Source: Nesterenkonia sp. LB17
GTDB taxonomy: Bacteria; Actinomycetota; Actinomycetes; Actinomycetales; Micrococcaceae
Length of the DNA stretch: 64,000 nucleotides
Assembly (NCBI RefSeq): GCF_022565915.1
Contig: NZ_JAJOYX010000001.1
Coordinates: 434,001-498,000, forward strand
Direction: 5' to 3'
In this document: in pieces, positions 44,737 through 52,919 of the stretch
Layout: the number at the start of each line of letters is the position of its first letter
Numbering within the stretch: the first letter of the stretch is position 1
Notes under the pieces: model-generated
What the model saw: the letters and a program-made list of their open reading frames with translations, nothing else
Database searches by the model: none
What the model was told of the DNA's origin: nothing
Made by a program: the position numbers and the translations under genes

Positions 44737-44761
44737 CGCCCTCACGGGTGGGGGCGTTTTT
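44737..44761 (+). terminator. Terminator of tRNA-Asn
   Basis: 8-bp GC-rich hairpin (44737-44756, loop cggg) followed directly by TTTTT (44757-44761), 12 nt after the tRNA. Confidence 0.88.
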
Positions 44762-44864
44762 CATGTCATAGTGTGCTTCGTGCGACGCTGTCCGTGACGG
44801 GGCCGCTTCGATGATGCAAGGCTGTCCCGCCGCCCTGACCTGGTGAACCTGATTCGGAGACTTG

Positions 44865-45740
44865 ATGAGCGCCCCTGAGACGAAGACCCACGACATCGCC
44901 CGGCTGATCATCTCCTGCCCGGACCAGCCAGGGATCGTGGCGGCGGTCTCGGAGCTGATCGCCGAGGTCGGCGGCAACATCATCAGCCTGGACCAGTACT
45001 CCACCGGCGTGGAGGACGGCCGATTCTTCCAACGCACCGTGTTCCACCTGCCCGGACTCGCCGCAGCGAAGCCCGCGGTGGAGCAGGCCATCCAGACGAA
45101 GCTTGCTGATCGCTTCTCCATGGACTACTCGCTGGCAGCGGCAGATCAGCCCAAGCGGGTGGCGATCTTCGCGTCCAAGACCGACCACTGCCTGCTGGAT
45201 CTGCTCTGGCGGCACCGCCGCGGTGAGATCCCGATGGACATCGTCATGGTCATCTCCAACCACGCCGACCTCGCCGAAGATGTGCGGCCCTTCGGGATCC
45301 CGTATTTCCACGTGCCGGTGATCAACGGGGACAAGGCTGCGGCCGAGGCCCGGCACCTGGAGCTGCTGAAGGGCAACGTCGACATGATCGTGCTCGCCCG
45401 GTACATGCAGATCATCTCCGAGGACTTCCTCGAACATGTCGGGGCTCCGGTGATCAACATCCACCACAGCTTCCTGCCCGCCTTCATCGGCGCCGGCCCG
45501 TACCAGAAGGCCGCTGACCGCGGAGTGAAGCTCATCGGCGCCACTGCCCATTACGTGACCAAGGACCTCGACGAGGGTCCGATCATCGAGCAGGACGTCA
45601 TCCGGGTCTCGCACAGCGACGACGTGGCCCAGCTCACCCGCTTCGGCGCCGACGTCGAACGCGCCGTGCTCTCCCGCGCGGTGAAGTGGCACTGCGAAGA
45701 CCGGGTCATCCGCAACGGCAGCACCACGATCGTCTTCTAG
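44865..45740 (+). CDS. purU: Formyltetrahydrofolate deformylase
   Basis: 291 aa. Hydrolyses 10-formyl-THF to formate and THF, balancing one-carbon pools. N-terminal ACT domain (~10-85: IISCPDQPGIVAAVSELIAE) and a formyltransferase-like domain with NIHHSFLPAFIGAGPYQ (catalytic His and Asn) and the Asp region DLDEGPIIEQDVIRV. ATG 44865 has CGGAGA upstream; a TTG three bases earlier is also possible. Ends at a palindromic repeat shared with hsp20's 3' end. Confidence 0.94.
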   Translation: MSAPETKTHDIARLIISCPDQPGIVAAVSELIAEVGGNIISLDQYSTGVEDGRFFQRTVFHLPGLAAAKPAVEQAIQTKLADRFSMDYSLAAADQPKRVAIFASKTDHCLLDLLWRHRRGEIPMDIVMVISNHADLAEDVRPFGIPYFHVPVINGDKAAAEARHLELLKGNVDMIVLARYMQIISEDFLEHVGAPVINIHHSFLPAFIGAGPYQKAADRGVKLIGATAHYVTKDLDEGPIIEQDVIRVSHSDDVAQLTRFGADVERAVLSRAVKWHCEDRVIRNGSTTIVF

Positions 45741-45832
45741 CTCTTCTCCTCCGTCGAGGGGCGGATTCTCCGGGTGCCTGACGGGCCGGGAAGCCCAGAC
45801 TGGCCGGAGGATCCGCCTCTCAGCGAGAAGAG
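45741..45832. repeat. Dispersed palindrome copy 2 (GGCGGATTCT family)
   Basis: Inner arms 45756-45773 (gaggggcggattctccgg) and 45804-45821 pair with two G-U type differences. An outer stem CTCTTCTC (45741-45748)/GAGAAGAG (45825-45832) extends it. It fills the gap between convergent purU and hsp20, so likely a bidirectional terminator. Confidence 0.8.
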
Positions 45833-45839
45833 GGAGGGA

Positions 45840-46286
45840 TCAGGATTCGAGGTTCTTCTCGCGCTCGGTGGAGGTGACCTGGATCTTGCGCGGCTCCTCG
45901 GTGGCGTAGACCCCGGTCACGCGGACCGTGAGCACGCCTGACTCGTAGGTCGCGGAGATCGCGTCACTGGAGACCTCGCCCGGCAGGGTGATGGTGCGGG
46001 AGAAGGACCCGTAGCGCACCTCGCGCAGACCCTCGGCCTCGGTCTCGCTGCGACGCTCCCCGGACACGGTCAGCGTGCGTCCGGTCAGTTCGACCGCGAC
46101 GTCCTTGTCCGGGTCGATGCCGGGGAGGTCGGCGCGCAGGACCAGGTCCTCACCCTCGCGATGGGCATCCACGGCGGGCACGAAGCCGGCCTGGCGCTGG
46201 GCCGCATCCATCGAGGGAGTCCGCATGCTGCGGAAGACATCGTCGATCAGGGCGAAGGGGTCCAGACGGGTCAGAGAGTTGTTCAT
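45840..46286 (-). CDS. Small heat-shock protein (Hsp20/alpha-crystallin)
   Basis: 148 aa ATP-independent chaperone. The N-terminus MNNSLTRLDPFALIDDVFRS leads to the alpha-crystallin domain (~40-130): LRADLPGIDPDKDVAVEL, LTVSGERRSETEAEG, YGSFSRTITLPGEVSSDAI, YESGVLTVRV. The usual C-terminal I-x-I is IQV here. Shine-Dalgarno AAGGAG is present. A HAIR-like inverted repeat and TATACT -10 upstream suggest HspR-type repression. Confidence 0.93.
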   Translation of the reverse strand: MNNSLTRLDPFALIDDVFRSMRTPSMDAAQRQAGFVPAVDAHREGEDLVLRADLPGIDPDKDVAVELTGRTLTVSGERRSETEAEGLREVRYGSFSRTITLPGEVSSDAISATYESGVLTVRVTGVYATEEPRKIQVTSTEREKNLES

Positions 46287-46369
46287 AACGGCAATCAGCT
46301 CCTTATGCTCATCGCTCTATAGGACTGGGTCAGTGCCTTGCGGCGTCGGTTCCTGTGGAACCCACACCC

Positions 46370-46405
46370 AGTATATTCCCAAGTTGAGCATGATGCACTC
46401 AACTT
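46370..46405 (-). promoter_or_regulatory. hsp20 promoter with HAIR-like (HspR) operator
   Basis: AAGTTGAG (46381-46388) and CTCAACTT (46398-46405) form a perfect inverted repeat with 9-nt spacing, close to the HAIR consensus CTTGAGT-N7-ACTCAAG. Minus-strand -10 TATACT is at 46370-46375, so the operator covers the -35 region. hspR itself is not in this window. Confidence 0.7.
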
Positions 46406-46500
46406 TTTCGACGGATTGGACAACGATTCGAGCACGGGCTTCTGTCGCAATACAGGCCCCCGCAGCTGAGGCTCACCTCCGCCGGGTCACCCGGTTCGAT

Positions 46501-46506
46501 TAGAGT
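46501..46506 (+). promoter_or_regulatory. Putative -10 (TAGAGT) for leaderless siderophore-interacting protein gene
   Basis: TAGAGT, six nt before GTG 46513. No Shine-Dalgarno. Confidence 0.55.
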
Positions 46507-46512
46507 GCCGGG

Positions 46513-47382
46513 GTGTCCAAGTCAAAGAAAACGCGCATCCAGCACGTCCTGGCCGTCGAGGCCAAGAAGCAGCTCAGTCCGCACATGATCCGGCTGGTCC
46601 TGGGCGGACCCGGGTTCGAGGCGATCGAGTTCAAGTCCGTGGGGGAGTCGCCTGCCACGGACCAGTACATCAAGCTGCTCTTCCTTCCGCAGAGCGCCGC
46701 GGAGGCCGCGCAGCTGCCCGAGGGTCTGGACCTCAGCCGCCCCTATGACATGGACGCGCTGCGCGAACAGCTGCGCACCGAACAGATGCCGGCGACCCGG
46801 ACCTACACCATCCGCCACGTCGACCATGAGAACTCGCAGATCTGGGTGGATTTCGTGGTCCACGGCGAGGAGGGCCGCGCCGGAGTCTGGGCGAAGAACG
46901 CGCAGATCGGGGAGCAGATCAGCTTCTTCGGGCCCGGGAGCGGCTACGCTCCGCGCGGGGAGGCTGAATGGCACCTGCTGGCCGGTGACGAGGCCGCGCT
47001 GCCCGCGATCGCCTCGGCGCTTGAATCGATGGCTGAGGACGCGCGCGGGGTCGCCGTCGTCGAGGTCCGTGACGCGGCCGAGCGCCAGCCGCTGGATGTC
47101 CCCGCAGGGATGGACCTGGTCTGGCTGCACCGCGAGGCCGACTTCAGCCCGGAGACCACGATGCTCGCGGAGTACCTGGAGGAGCTGGCCATCCCGGAAG
47201 GTGATGTGCAGGTCTTCGTGCACGGCGAGCGGGCCCAGATGAAGCGGATCCGCCGCATGCTGGTGGATCAGAAGGGGCTGGAGCGCAAGGCGATGTCACT
47301 CTCCGCATACTGGGCGAACGGCCGGATCGAGGACCAGTTCCAGGCCGAGAAGCGCACCCCGGTGGGGCGGATCGAGGACTGA
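46513..47382 (+). CDS. Siderophore-interacting protein (FAD-dependent ferric-siderophore reductase family)
   Basis: 289 aa SIP-type flavoprotein, expected to reduce ferric siderophores and release iron in the cytoplasm. The N-terminal FAD domain has ATRTYTIRHVD (RxYTxR FAD motif) and VHGEEGRAGVWAKNAQIG. The C-terminal NAD(P)H-like domain has WHLLAGDEAALPAIASALE and VFVHGERAQMKRIRRML, ending SLSAYWANGRIED, a SIP signature. GTG start supported by TAGAGT six nt upstream. No siderophore biosynthesis or uptake genes are adjacent. Confidence 0.92.
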   Translation: MSKSKKTRIQHVLAVEAKKQLSPHMIRLVLGGPGFEAIEFKSVGESPATDQYIKLLFLPQSAAEAAQLPEGLDLSRPYDMDALREQLRTEQMPATRTYTIRHVDHENSQIWVDFVVHGEEGRAGVWAKNAQIGEQISFFGPGSGYAPRGEAEWHLLAGDEAALPAIASALESMAEDARGVAVVEVRDAAERQPLDVPAGMDLVWLHREADFSPETTMLAEYLEELAIPEGDVQVFVHGERAQMKRIRRMLVDQKGLERKAMSLSAYWANGRIEDQFQAEKRTPVGRIED

Positions 47383-47452
47383 GCGGGGTCCGCAGAGCGG
47401 AGCAGCGAGCCAGGGAGACCAGGAACGACGACTCCGCCCATCCCGCGTCGGC

Positions 47453-47899
47453 TCAGCCCGCCACCCCTGAACTGGTGCCGACCACCAGGGCGAAGACCAG
47501 GCCGACCGCCAGCAGCAGCATCGTGATCGCCGAGCACACGCCAGCCCGCTCGCGGTGCCCGGCCAGTCGCAGGTCCGCACGGTCACGCATGGACCCGGCG
47601 AGCAGCATGATCAGGTCGATCAGCGTCCAGGTGAAGATGATCGTGATGCAGAGCAGCCCGAGATTCGCGAATCCTGAGACCATCAGCGCGACGGCGGCGA
47701 TGCTCACCAGCACCATCAGCGACGCCGTCACCGGGCGGTTCAGATACCACCGATGCGCCCCTGCGGGCCCCATGAGAAGTGTCAGGAGCCAGGCGATCAC
47801 AAAACGTTTCTCCGAGGTGGGCTGGCTCTCGTACGCCCGCTGGTCAGCCTCGGTGTAGGTGTTGGCATAGAGCTCTTCGAAATCGTACTGGTCAGCCAT
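47453..47899 (-). CDS. TM2-domain membrane protein
   Basis: 148 aa. Acidic N-terminus (MADQYDFEELYANTYTEADQ), then the TM2 domain with VIAWLLTLLMGPAGAHRWYL and further TM helices (VTASLMVLVSIAAVALMVSG; LGLLCITIIFTWTLIDLIML), and a last TM near the C-terminus. Function of the family is unknown. ATG 47899 is preferred over longer frames because the TM2 protein begins here and TACGAT (47907-47912, minus) lies seven nt upstream, a probable leaderless -10. Confidence 0.85.
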   Translation of the reverse strand: MADQYDFEELYANTYTEADQRAYESQPTSEKRFVIAWLLTLLMGPAGAHRWYLNRPVTASLMVLVSIAAVALMVSGFANLGLLCITIIFTWTLIDLIMLLAGSMRDRADLRLAGHRERAGVCSAITMLLLAVGLVFALVVGTSSGVAG

Positions 47900-47906
47900 G
47901 TTCTCA

Positions 47907-47912
47907 ATCGTA
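47907..47912 (-). promoter_or_regulatory. Putative -10 (TACGAT) for TM2 gene
   Basis: Minus-strand TACGAT, seven nt before ATG 47899. No Shine-Dalgarno. Confidence 0.5.
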
Positions 47913-47979
47913 TAGGTGGTAGTTTGTAGTGAACTGAACACCCACCCTCGAGCACCATCTCTCTTATGGAGGCGCAGTC

Positions 47980-48951
47980 TTGTCTCAGCCCGGAACCGGC
48001 CGCACAAAGGGCACGGCGCCCCGTACGTCGCTGCTCGATGTGATCAAGGTCGTACTGCGACTCGGCCCCAAGCAGATCAACGACGAGATCCAGCTGGCCA
48101 TCGGCCAGATGAAGACCAAAGGTGTGGCCGCGGGCATCGCCGTGGCCCTCATGGTCGTCGGCGTCGTCTTTCTCACCTTCCTCGTGGTGGCGCTCATCGT
48201 CGCCGCCGTGGCCGCGTTCGCGCTGATCTTTGAACTCTGGGCCGCCGCGCTCATCGTGGCCGGCATCTTCTTGCTGATCGCGCTGATCTTCGCGCTCATC
48301 GGGCTGCTCAAGTTCCGCAAGACGCTGCCGCTGCTGCCCGAAGACGCCATCCGCGGCTTCCGCCTCGATCTCGGAGTGGCCCGCGAAGGCACCCGCTTCG
48401 ATCCGCAGAGCCTGGATCAGGCGGATTCCGAGAAGCGTCGGCAGAAGGAAGAGTCCAAGCGTCAGGCGGCCGAACAGGCGAAGAAGGACGCGAAGACTCC
48501 CGGCGCCGGTTCCCCGACACCTCCCACCTACAGCGAGCTGCTTCGCCGCACCGGCCTGCGCCGCGATCACCTGGCCTCGCTTCAGGACCAGATCACCTCC
48601 AGCACCCGAACCATCGCCGAGAGCGTCAAGGACCGGGCTGAGAACGTCAAGGACAAGGCCGAGAGCATCGGCTCCAAGGCCCGCGGCGGTTCCAAACCGA
48701 AGCCCAAGGCCGACCGCGGCTCCTCCGACCGGGTCGGACCCAAGCCGAAGACCCTCGGTGCCGCCGGTGAGCCGGTACGCGTCCCACCCGCCGCCGAGCC
48801 CAAGATCGAGGGCGTCCCCGCCGCCGCAGGCCAGGAGTCGGGCGCACACGCTGCCGGAGAGTTCGTGGCTGCGCGGTGGAAGCCGCTCGCCGTCGTCGCC
48901 GGTTCTGCTGCTGCAGGTGCAGTCTTCCTCCGCGAGCTTGTGAAGAAATAA
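47980..48951 (+). CDS. Phage-holin-superfamily-like membrane protein with long charged tail
   Basis: 323 aa. TTG start at 47980 with GGAGG (47968-47972) seven nt upstream. Residues ~15-115 contain two long TM helices (AAGIAVALMVVGVVFLTFLV; ALIVAGIFLLIALIFALIGL) in the arrangement of the actinobacterial Phage_holin_3_6/DUF1469 family. The rest is Lys/Ala/Glu-rich and probably coiled or disordered, with a final hydrophobic helix (LAVVAGSAAAGAVFLREL). Function unknown; housekeeping rather than phage context. Confidence 0.75.
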   Translation: MSQPGTGRTKGTAPRTSLLDVIKVVLRLGPKQINDEIQLAIGQMKTKGVAAGIAVALMVVGVVFLTFLVVALIVAAVAAFALIFELWAAALIVAGIFLLIALIFALIGLLKFRKTLPLLPEDAIRGFRLDLGVAREGTRFDPQSLDQADSEKRRQKEESKRQAAEQAKKDAKTPGAGSPTPPTYSELLRRTGLRRDHLASLQDQITSSTRTIAESVKDRAENVKDKAESIGSKARGGSKPKPKADRGSSDRVGPKPKTLGAAGEPVRVPPAAEPKIEGVPAAAGQESGAHAAGEFVAARWKPLAVVAGSAAAGAVFLRELVKK

Positions 48952-48954
48952 ACT
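48949..48954 (+). promoter_or_regulatory. Putative -10 (TAAACT) for leaderless CDP-alcohol phosphatidyltransferase gene
   Basis: TAAACT overlaps the TAA stop of the upstream gene and lies six nt before GTG 48961. No Shine-Dalgarno. Confidence 0.5.
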
Positions 48955-48960
48955 GCCCCG

Positions 48961-49602
48961 GTGAGACTGATCGGTGCCGGAACCCAGGATGGTTTCGAGT
49001 ACACCATGCGCGAGACGTTCTGGACCGCGCCTAACATCGTGACCGTGCTGCGGGCCCTGCTGATCCCCGTGTTCGTCTGGCTCGTGGCGCAGGACCAGTA
49101 CATGGCTGCGTTCTGGGTGCTGGTCGTCCTCTCCAGCACTGACTGGATCGACGGGTACATCGCCCGACGCTTCGATCAGATGTCCACGGTGGGCCAGTGG
49201 CTGGATCCGTTGGCGGACCGGCTCGCACTGATCACCGTCAGCGCCACCCTGGCCACCTTCGGCATCGTGCCGATCTGGGTCGTGCTCGCCGTGGTCATCC
49301 CCGACCTGATCCTCTCGGTCAACACCTATCTGCTCTTCAAGGGACCGCCTCCGCTGAAGGTCACGCTGCTGGGCAAGCTGCGCACCGCGTGCCTGCTGAT
49401 CGGGCTGCCGCTGGCCCTGCTGGGTTCCACCGGGATGCTGCGCGAGGGCCTCATTCCTGACATCGCCTTCGTGCTGCTGGCGCTCGGCGCGGCGATGCAT
49501 ATCATTGCTTCAATCGACTACTTCATCAAGGCCCGCCGCGAGGCGGCGCGGCTGCGCGGCGCACAGGCCCGCCCGGACACCGAGGAGGATTCGACCGCCT
49601 GA
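48961..49602 (+). CDS. CDP-alcohol phosphatidyltransferase
   Basis: 213 aa integral membrane enzyme that transfers a phosphatidyl group from CDP-diacylglycerol to an alcohol. The CDP-OH-P signature is complete: D61, D64-G65, A68-R69, G78, D82 and D86 (DWIDGYIARR...GQWLDPLAD). About five to six TM helices. Products may be phosphatidylglycerophosphate, cardiolipin or phosphatidylinositol phosphate; sequence alone does not decide. Start at GTG 48961 rather than ATG 49006 is supported by a TAAACT six nt upstream. One-base overlap with the following glycosyltransferase gene. Confidence 0.9.
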   Translation: MRLIGAGTQDGFEYTMRETFWTAPNIVTVLRALLIPVFVWLVAQDQYMAAFWVLVVLSSTDWIDGYIARRFDQMSTVGQWLDPLADRLALITVSATLATFGIVPIWVVLAVVIPDLILSVNTYLLFKGPPPLKVTLLGKLRTACLLIGLPLALLGSTGMLREGLIPDIAFVLLALGAAMHIIASIDYFIKARREAARLRGAQARPDTEEDSTA

Positions 49603-50900
49603 TGATGAACCACGTGCCCGCCGATGCTCGCCGTGATGAGCCGGGGGAGAAGTCTGCCGGGGAGCCCGCAGAGAAGCCCGCAGAGATGCCTGAGGTGAAC
49701 CCCGATGAGCACCCCGGTGGGAAGCTCAGGATCCTGATCGCCGCCGACACGTACCCGCCCGACGTCAACGGCGCGGCGGTCTTCAGCCACCGGCTGGCGA
49801 AGAACATGGCGGCCCGCGGTCATGAGGTCCACATCGCTGCCGCGAGGACCAGCCGCGGCCCTGACATGGTCGAACACACCGACGAGGCCACCGTGCACCG
49901 GTTCCGGTCATTCAAGGCCCCGACCCACGAGTACATCCGGCTCTGCCTGCCCTGGCTGGTGGAGCCCGCCATGGGGCGGCTGATGGACGAGCTGCAGCCC
50001 GACGTCGTCCATGTCCAGTGCCACTACATGATCGGCAAGGCTGCGATCGATGCCGCCGCCGAACGCGGTCTGCGCACCATCGCGACCAATCACTTCATGC
50101 CCGAGAACCTGGACCCGTTCCTGCCCTTCCCTGCCTGGTTCCGCCGGATCGTGGCGAAGAACTCCTGGCGGGACATGGGCAAGCTGATGGGCAAGGCCGC
50201 CGTGGTGACCACCCCGACCCCGCTGGCGGCGCGGACCATGATGGAGCGGGCAGGATTCAAGAAGGTGCTCCCGCTCTCCAACGGGATCGACGTCGAGAAC
50301 TACCGGCTGCGTCGCGGTGAGGTGCTGACCCCGCCCGAGAGGCCCACGGTGCTCTTCGTGGGCCGTCTGGCCGTGGAGAAGAACGTGGATGTGCTCATCG
50401 ACGCGATCGGCAAGACCGATCCGGGGCTGGGGATCGGACTGGACATCGTCGGCGACGGCGAGCAGCGCGATCGTCTCGCCGCACAGATCCAGGAGCTGGG
50501 CCTGGACGATCGAGTGCGGATGCGCGGCCATGTCGACGAGGACGCGCTGCGCCGCGCCTACCTCGAAGCCGATGTCTTCTGCCAGCCCGGGACCGCTGAG
50601 CTGCAGTCGCTGGTCTCCCTGGAAGCCATGTCAGCCGGGCTTCCCGTGGTGCTCGCCGACGCTCTGGCGCTGCCGCACCTGGTGGAGGAGGGGGTCAACG
50701 GCTACCTCTTCGAGCCCGGGAACTCCGCACATCTGGCGGCACGGTTGGAGCAGCTGTTCACGATGAGCCCGGAACAGCGCACCGCGATGGGGGAGCGCAG
50801 TCGGGAGCGGGCGGGCCGGCACAGCCTCAACACCACGATGAACGCCTTCGAGAAGCTCTACCGCGGCGCGGACTGGATCGAGAGCAAGCACCCGCAGTAG
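49602..50900 (+). CDS. GT4 glycosyltransferase (membrane glycolipid type)
   Basis: 432 aa. A ~40-residue Glu/Pro-rich N-terminus precedes the GT-B fold: LIAADTYPPDVNGAAVFSHR (typical of MgtA/PimB/diacylglycerol glucosyltransferases), VVHVQCHYMIGKAAI, TNHFMPENLDPF, LPLSNGID, VLFVGRLAVEKNVDVLIDA, and the EX7E motif in AELQSLVSLEAMSAGLPVV. Starts in the stop of the phosphatidyltransferase gene, which suggests a role in glycosylating a lipid product. Acceptor and sugar unresolved. Confidence 0.88.
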   Translation: MMNHVPADARRDEPGEKSAGEPAEKPAEMPEVNPDEHPGGKLRILIAADTYPPDVNGAAVFSHRLAKNMAARGHEVHIAAARTSRGPDMVEHTDEATVHRFRSFKAPTHEYIRLCLPWLVEPAMGRLMDELQPDVVHVQCHYMIGKAAIDAAAERGLRTIATNHFMPENLDPFLPFPAWFRRIVAKNSWRDMGKLMGKAAVVTTPTPLAARTMMERAGFKKVLPLSNGIDVENYRLRRGEVLTPPERPTVLFVGRLAVEKNVDVLIDAIGKTDPGLGIGLDIVGDGEQRDRLAAQIQELGLDDRVRMRGHVDEDALRRAYLEADVFCQPGTAELQSLVSLEAMSAGLPVVLADALALPHLVEEGVNGYLFEPGNSAHLAARLEQLFTMSPEQRTAMGERSRERAGRHSLNTTMNAFEKLYRGADWIESKHPQ

Positions 50901-50967
50901 CGGAGGCCTGCGTCTCTGCCGTCGCGTCTCTGCCGTCGCGTCCGCTGGCGAGGTCACTGTGCCGAGG

Positions 50968-52242
50968 TCACTCCGCCGGGGTCAGGCGCAGCAGTTCGGC
51001 GCCGTCGCCGTCTTCGATGATCCAGATGCTCCCGTCGGGGGCCTGCTCCACGTCGCGGATCCTGGCCCCCATGTCCCAGATCTCTTCCTCCCCGGCCTGA
51101 TCGCCGTCGAGCTCCACGCGGACCAGGGCTTCACCCGAGAGCGCCCCCATGAAGGCGCTGCCGGTCCAGTCCTGGAACATCTCACCCTGGTAGATCATCA
51201 GGCTGCCGGGGGAGATGGAGGGGGTCCACCAGGCGGCGGGGGCCGCGAAGCCGTCCCCCTCGGTGTGGTCCGGGATCTCTGCGCCGCCGTACTGGGAGCC
51301 GTTGGAAGCCTCGGGCCACCCGTAGTTCTCGCCCGCCTCTAGCAGGTTCAGCTCGTCGCCGCCCTCGGGGCCCATCTCGGAGATCCAGAGCTCCCCGTCG
51401 GCGTCGAAGTCGATGCCCAGCGGATTGCGGTGACCATAGGTCCAGATCTCCTCGGTGACGTCCCCGTCCTCGGTGAAGGGGTTCTCCGGAGCCGGTTCGC
51501 CCTCGGGGGTCAGACGCATCACCTTGCCCAGGCCGCTGGAGAGATCCTGCGCCGGGTCGAGCTGCTGACGGTCCCCGGAGGTGACGAAGAGGTGCTCTCC
51601 GTCCGGGCTGAACGCGAGGCGGTGCGAGAAATGCCCTGCGCCGGAGGTCTTGGGGTCCTGCTCCCAGATCACCGTGAGGTCCTCAAGCGTCGCAGTGTCC
51701 CCGGAGTCCACCAGCTGCGCGTGTCCGACGACGGCACCGGTGCCCGCCTCCGAGGCGTTGATCCAGCTCAGGTAGACGCGCTGACTGTCGTCGAAGTCTG
51801 GGGCGGCGACGACGTCGCCCAGGCCGCCCTGACCCTCGACGACGATGTCCTCGGGCAGGCCGCTCACGCTGATGTCATCGGCGTCCGCAGAGTCCTCCGG
51901 CGCGGCAGAGCCGTCCGCGCTGCGCAGGAACAGCTCGCCGTATCTGCTGGTGATGAGCATCTGCTCGGTCCCGGGCAGGAACTCCAGCGCCCAGGGGGCG
52001 TCATAGCTGCCCTGCTCTTCGATGCTGAACGGCGCAGCGTCAGAGTCGGGGCTCGGGTCCGCGTCGGGTGCTTCAGAGTTCGGTGATTCGGCGTCTGGTG
52101 ATTCAGGGTCTGTGGATTGAGAGTCTGCCGCGTCGGTGCCGGTCTCAGCACCGTCGCCGGCTTGCTCCGTGGAGGGTTCGGCGCAGCTGACGAGCAGCAG
52201 AGAGGTGAGGATTCCGGCAGATATCGCAGGTAGACGTCCCAT
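50968..52242 (-). CDS. PQQ-dependent sugar dehydrogenase-like lipoprotein
   Basis: 424 aa. Signal with lipobox LLVSC (Cys 20), a ~45-residue Ser/Asp/Pro linker, then a six-bladed propeller of the soluble glucose dehydrogenase/YliI (GSDH) family: APWALEFLPGTEQMLIT, GLGDVVAAPDFDDSQRVYLS, HFSHRLAFSPDGEHLFVTSGD, TYGHRNPLGIDFDADGELWI, GPEGGDELNLLEAGENYGWP. Probably a membrane-tethered extracytoplasmic aldose dehydrogenase; PQQ supply is unknown. Leaderless start: TAGGGT six nt before the ATG. Confidence 0.9.
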   Translation of the reverse strand: MGRLPAISAGILTSLLLVSCAEPSTEQAGDGAETGTDAADSQSTDPESPDAESPNSEAPDADPSPDSDAAPFSIEEQGSYDAPWALEFLPGTEQMLITSRYGELFLRSADGSAAPEDSADADDISVSGLPEDIVVEGQGGLGDVVAAPDFDDSQRVYLSWINASEAGTGAVVGHAQLVDSGDTATLEDLTVIWEQDPKTSGAGHFSHRLAFSPDGEHLFVTSGDRQQLDPAQDLSSGLGKVMRLTPEGEPAPENPFTEDGDVTEEIWTYGHRNPLGIDFDADGELWISEMGPEGGDELNLLEAGENYGWPEASNGSQYGGAEIPDHTEGDGFAAPAAWWTPSISPGSLMIYQGEMFQDWTGSAFMGALSGEALVRVELDGDQAGEEEIWDMGARIRDVEQAPDGSIWIIEDGDGAELLRLTPAE

Positions 52243-52248
52243 GACCCG

Positions 52249-52254
52249 ACCCTA
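52249..52254 (-). promoter_or_regulatory. Putative -10 (TAGGGT) for leaderless sugar dehydrogenase gene
   Basis: Minus-strand TAGGGT separated from ATG 52242 by cgggtc (6 nt). No Shine-Dalgarno. Confidence 0.55.
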
Positions 52255-52342
52255 GTTCAAGCGTGTGCCCGGCCGGAACGTGTGACAGAGGTCACGGTGG
52301 CTCGTCAGCAGACGCAGCCCGCCTGAACCTGACTTTCGACGG

Positions 52343-52416
52343 TAGGGCGTCTGGGACTTGAACCCAGGACAAAAGGATTATGAGTCCTCTGCTCTAACCA
52401 ACTGAGCTAACGCCCC
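52343..52416 (-). tRNA. tRNA-Met (CAT), elongator type
   Basis: 74 nt cloverleaf on the minus strand: acceptor GGGGCGT/ACGCCCT, D-arm GCTC-AGTTGGTTA-GAGC, anticodon stem GAGGA/TCCTT with loop CTCATAA (anticodon CAT), T-arm CTGGG-TTCAAGT-CCCAG, discriminator A. The G1-U72 wobble rather than a C1-A72 mismatch and lack of three G-C pairs in the anticodon stem argue for elongator, not initiator. A CAT anticodon could in principle be tRNA-Ile2. No encoded CCA. Confidence 0.92.
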
Positions 52417-52464
52417 TCGGGTCCGCGCGCACGATGAAGAGTCGAGTCGCGAGGACACTCCGAC

Positions 52465-52470
52465 ATACTA
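52465..52470 (-). promoter_or_regulatory. Putative -10 (TAGTAT) for tRNA-Met
   Basis: Minus-strand TAGTAT about 49 nt upstream of the mature tRNA 5' end, next to the 3' end of the pterin-synthase-like gene. -35 not evident. Confidence 0.35.
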
Positions 52471-52484
52471 CCGAGCCTGCCCGC

Positions 52485-52871
52485 TCAGAGCTGAACCCTG
52501 ACCGACGCGCGGGCCCGGGGGTGCTCCTCGGCCTGCACCTCCAGCGCCGTGAGCCCATGGTCGGCGGGGAGTCCCGCGACCAGCTTCTCGGCGATGTGCT
52601 CGATGATCACCTCGGTGGTGGTGAACTTCTCGGCGAGCTCGGTCACCTCGTCGAGGTTCTTATAGCGCAGCGGCTCCAGCGTGGCGGCGAGCAGCTCGGT
52701 GGCGGCCCCGATGTCCAGGACCACGCCGTACTCGTTGAGGCTCTCGCGGAAGAAGCTGGCCTCGATGCTCAGCGTGGCGCCATGGAGGTTCTGCGCCGGT
52801 CCGAAGAACGGGTCCTTCAGGCTGTGCGCGATCATGATGTGGTCATCGACGGTCAGGCGGAATCGGCTCAT
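52485..52871 (-). CDS. 6-pyruvoyl-tetrahydropterin synthase/QueD-like protein with altered active site
   Basis: 128 aa, the length of PTPS/QueD tunnelling-fold enzymes. The N-terminal IAHSL keeps one Zn-ligand His. The next motif is NLHGATLSIEA where canonical enzymes have (C)xxLHGHNY: one metal His is Ala and the catalytic Cys region (GPAQN) lacks Cys. The FTTTEVIIEHIAEKL segment matches the conserved PTxE helix. Canonical activity is therefore doubtful. Lies 48 bp after the BchC-like dehydrogenase gene on the same strand, likely an operon. Confidence 0.8.
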   Translation of the reverse strand: MSRFRLTVDDHIMIAHSLKDPFFGPAQNLHGATLSIEASFFRESLNEYGVVLDIGAATELLAATLEPLRYKNLDEVTELAEKFTTTEVIIEHIAEKLVAGLPADHGLTALEVQAEEHPRARASVRVQL

Positions 52872-52919
52872 GGCTCTCCTAGGTGGTGGTGGTGGATGGG
52901 AATCGTCGCTGCGCGAGCC

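Noticed and set aside
44633-45121. Minus-strand open frame across tRNA-Asn
   Set aside because: It runs through the tRNA and the 5' end of purU; the apparent protein is the artefactual frame often called over tRNA genes.
47980-48951. Prophage remnant suggested by the holin-like protein
   Set aside because: No other phage gene, att site or composition shift; this holin-superfamily type is a housekeeping membrane protein in actinobacteria.
50909-50944. Short tandem repeat (two gtctctgccgtcgc units) after the GT4 gene as a CRISPR-like array
   Set aside because: Only two adjacent units, no spacers; simple local duplication.
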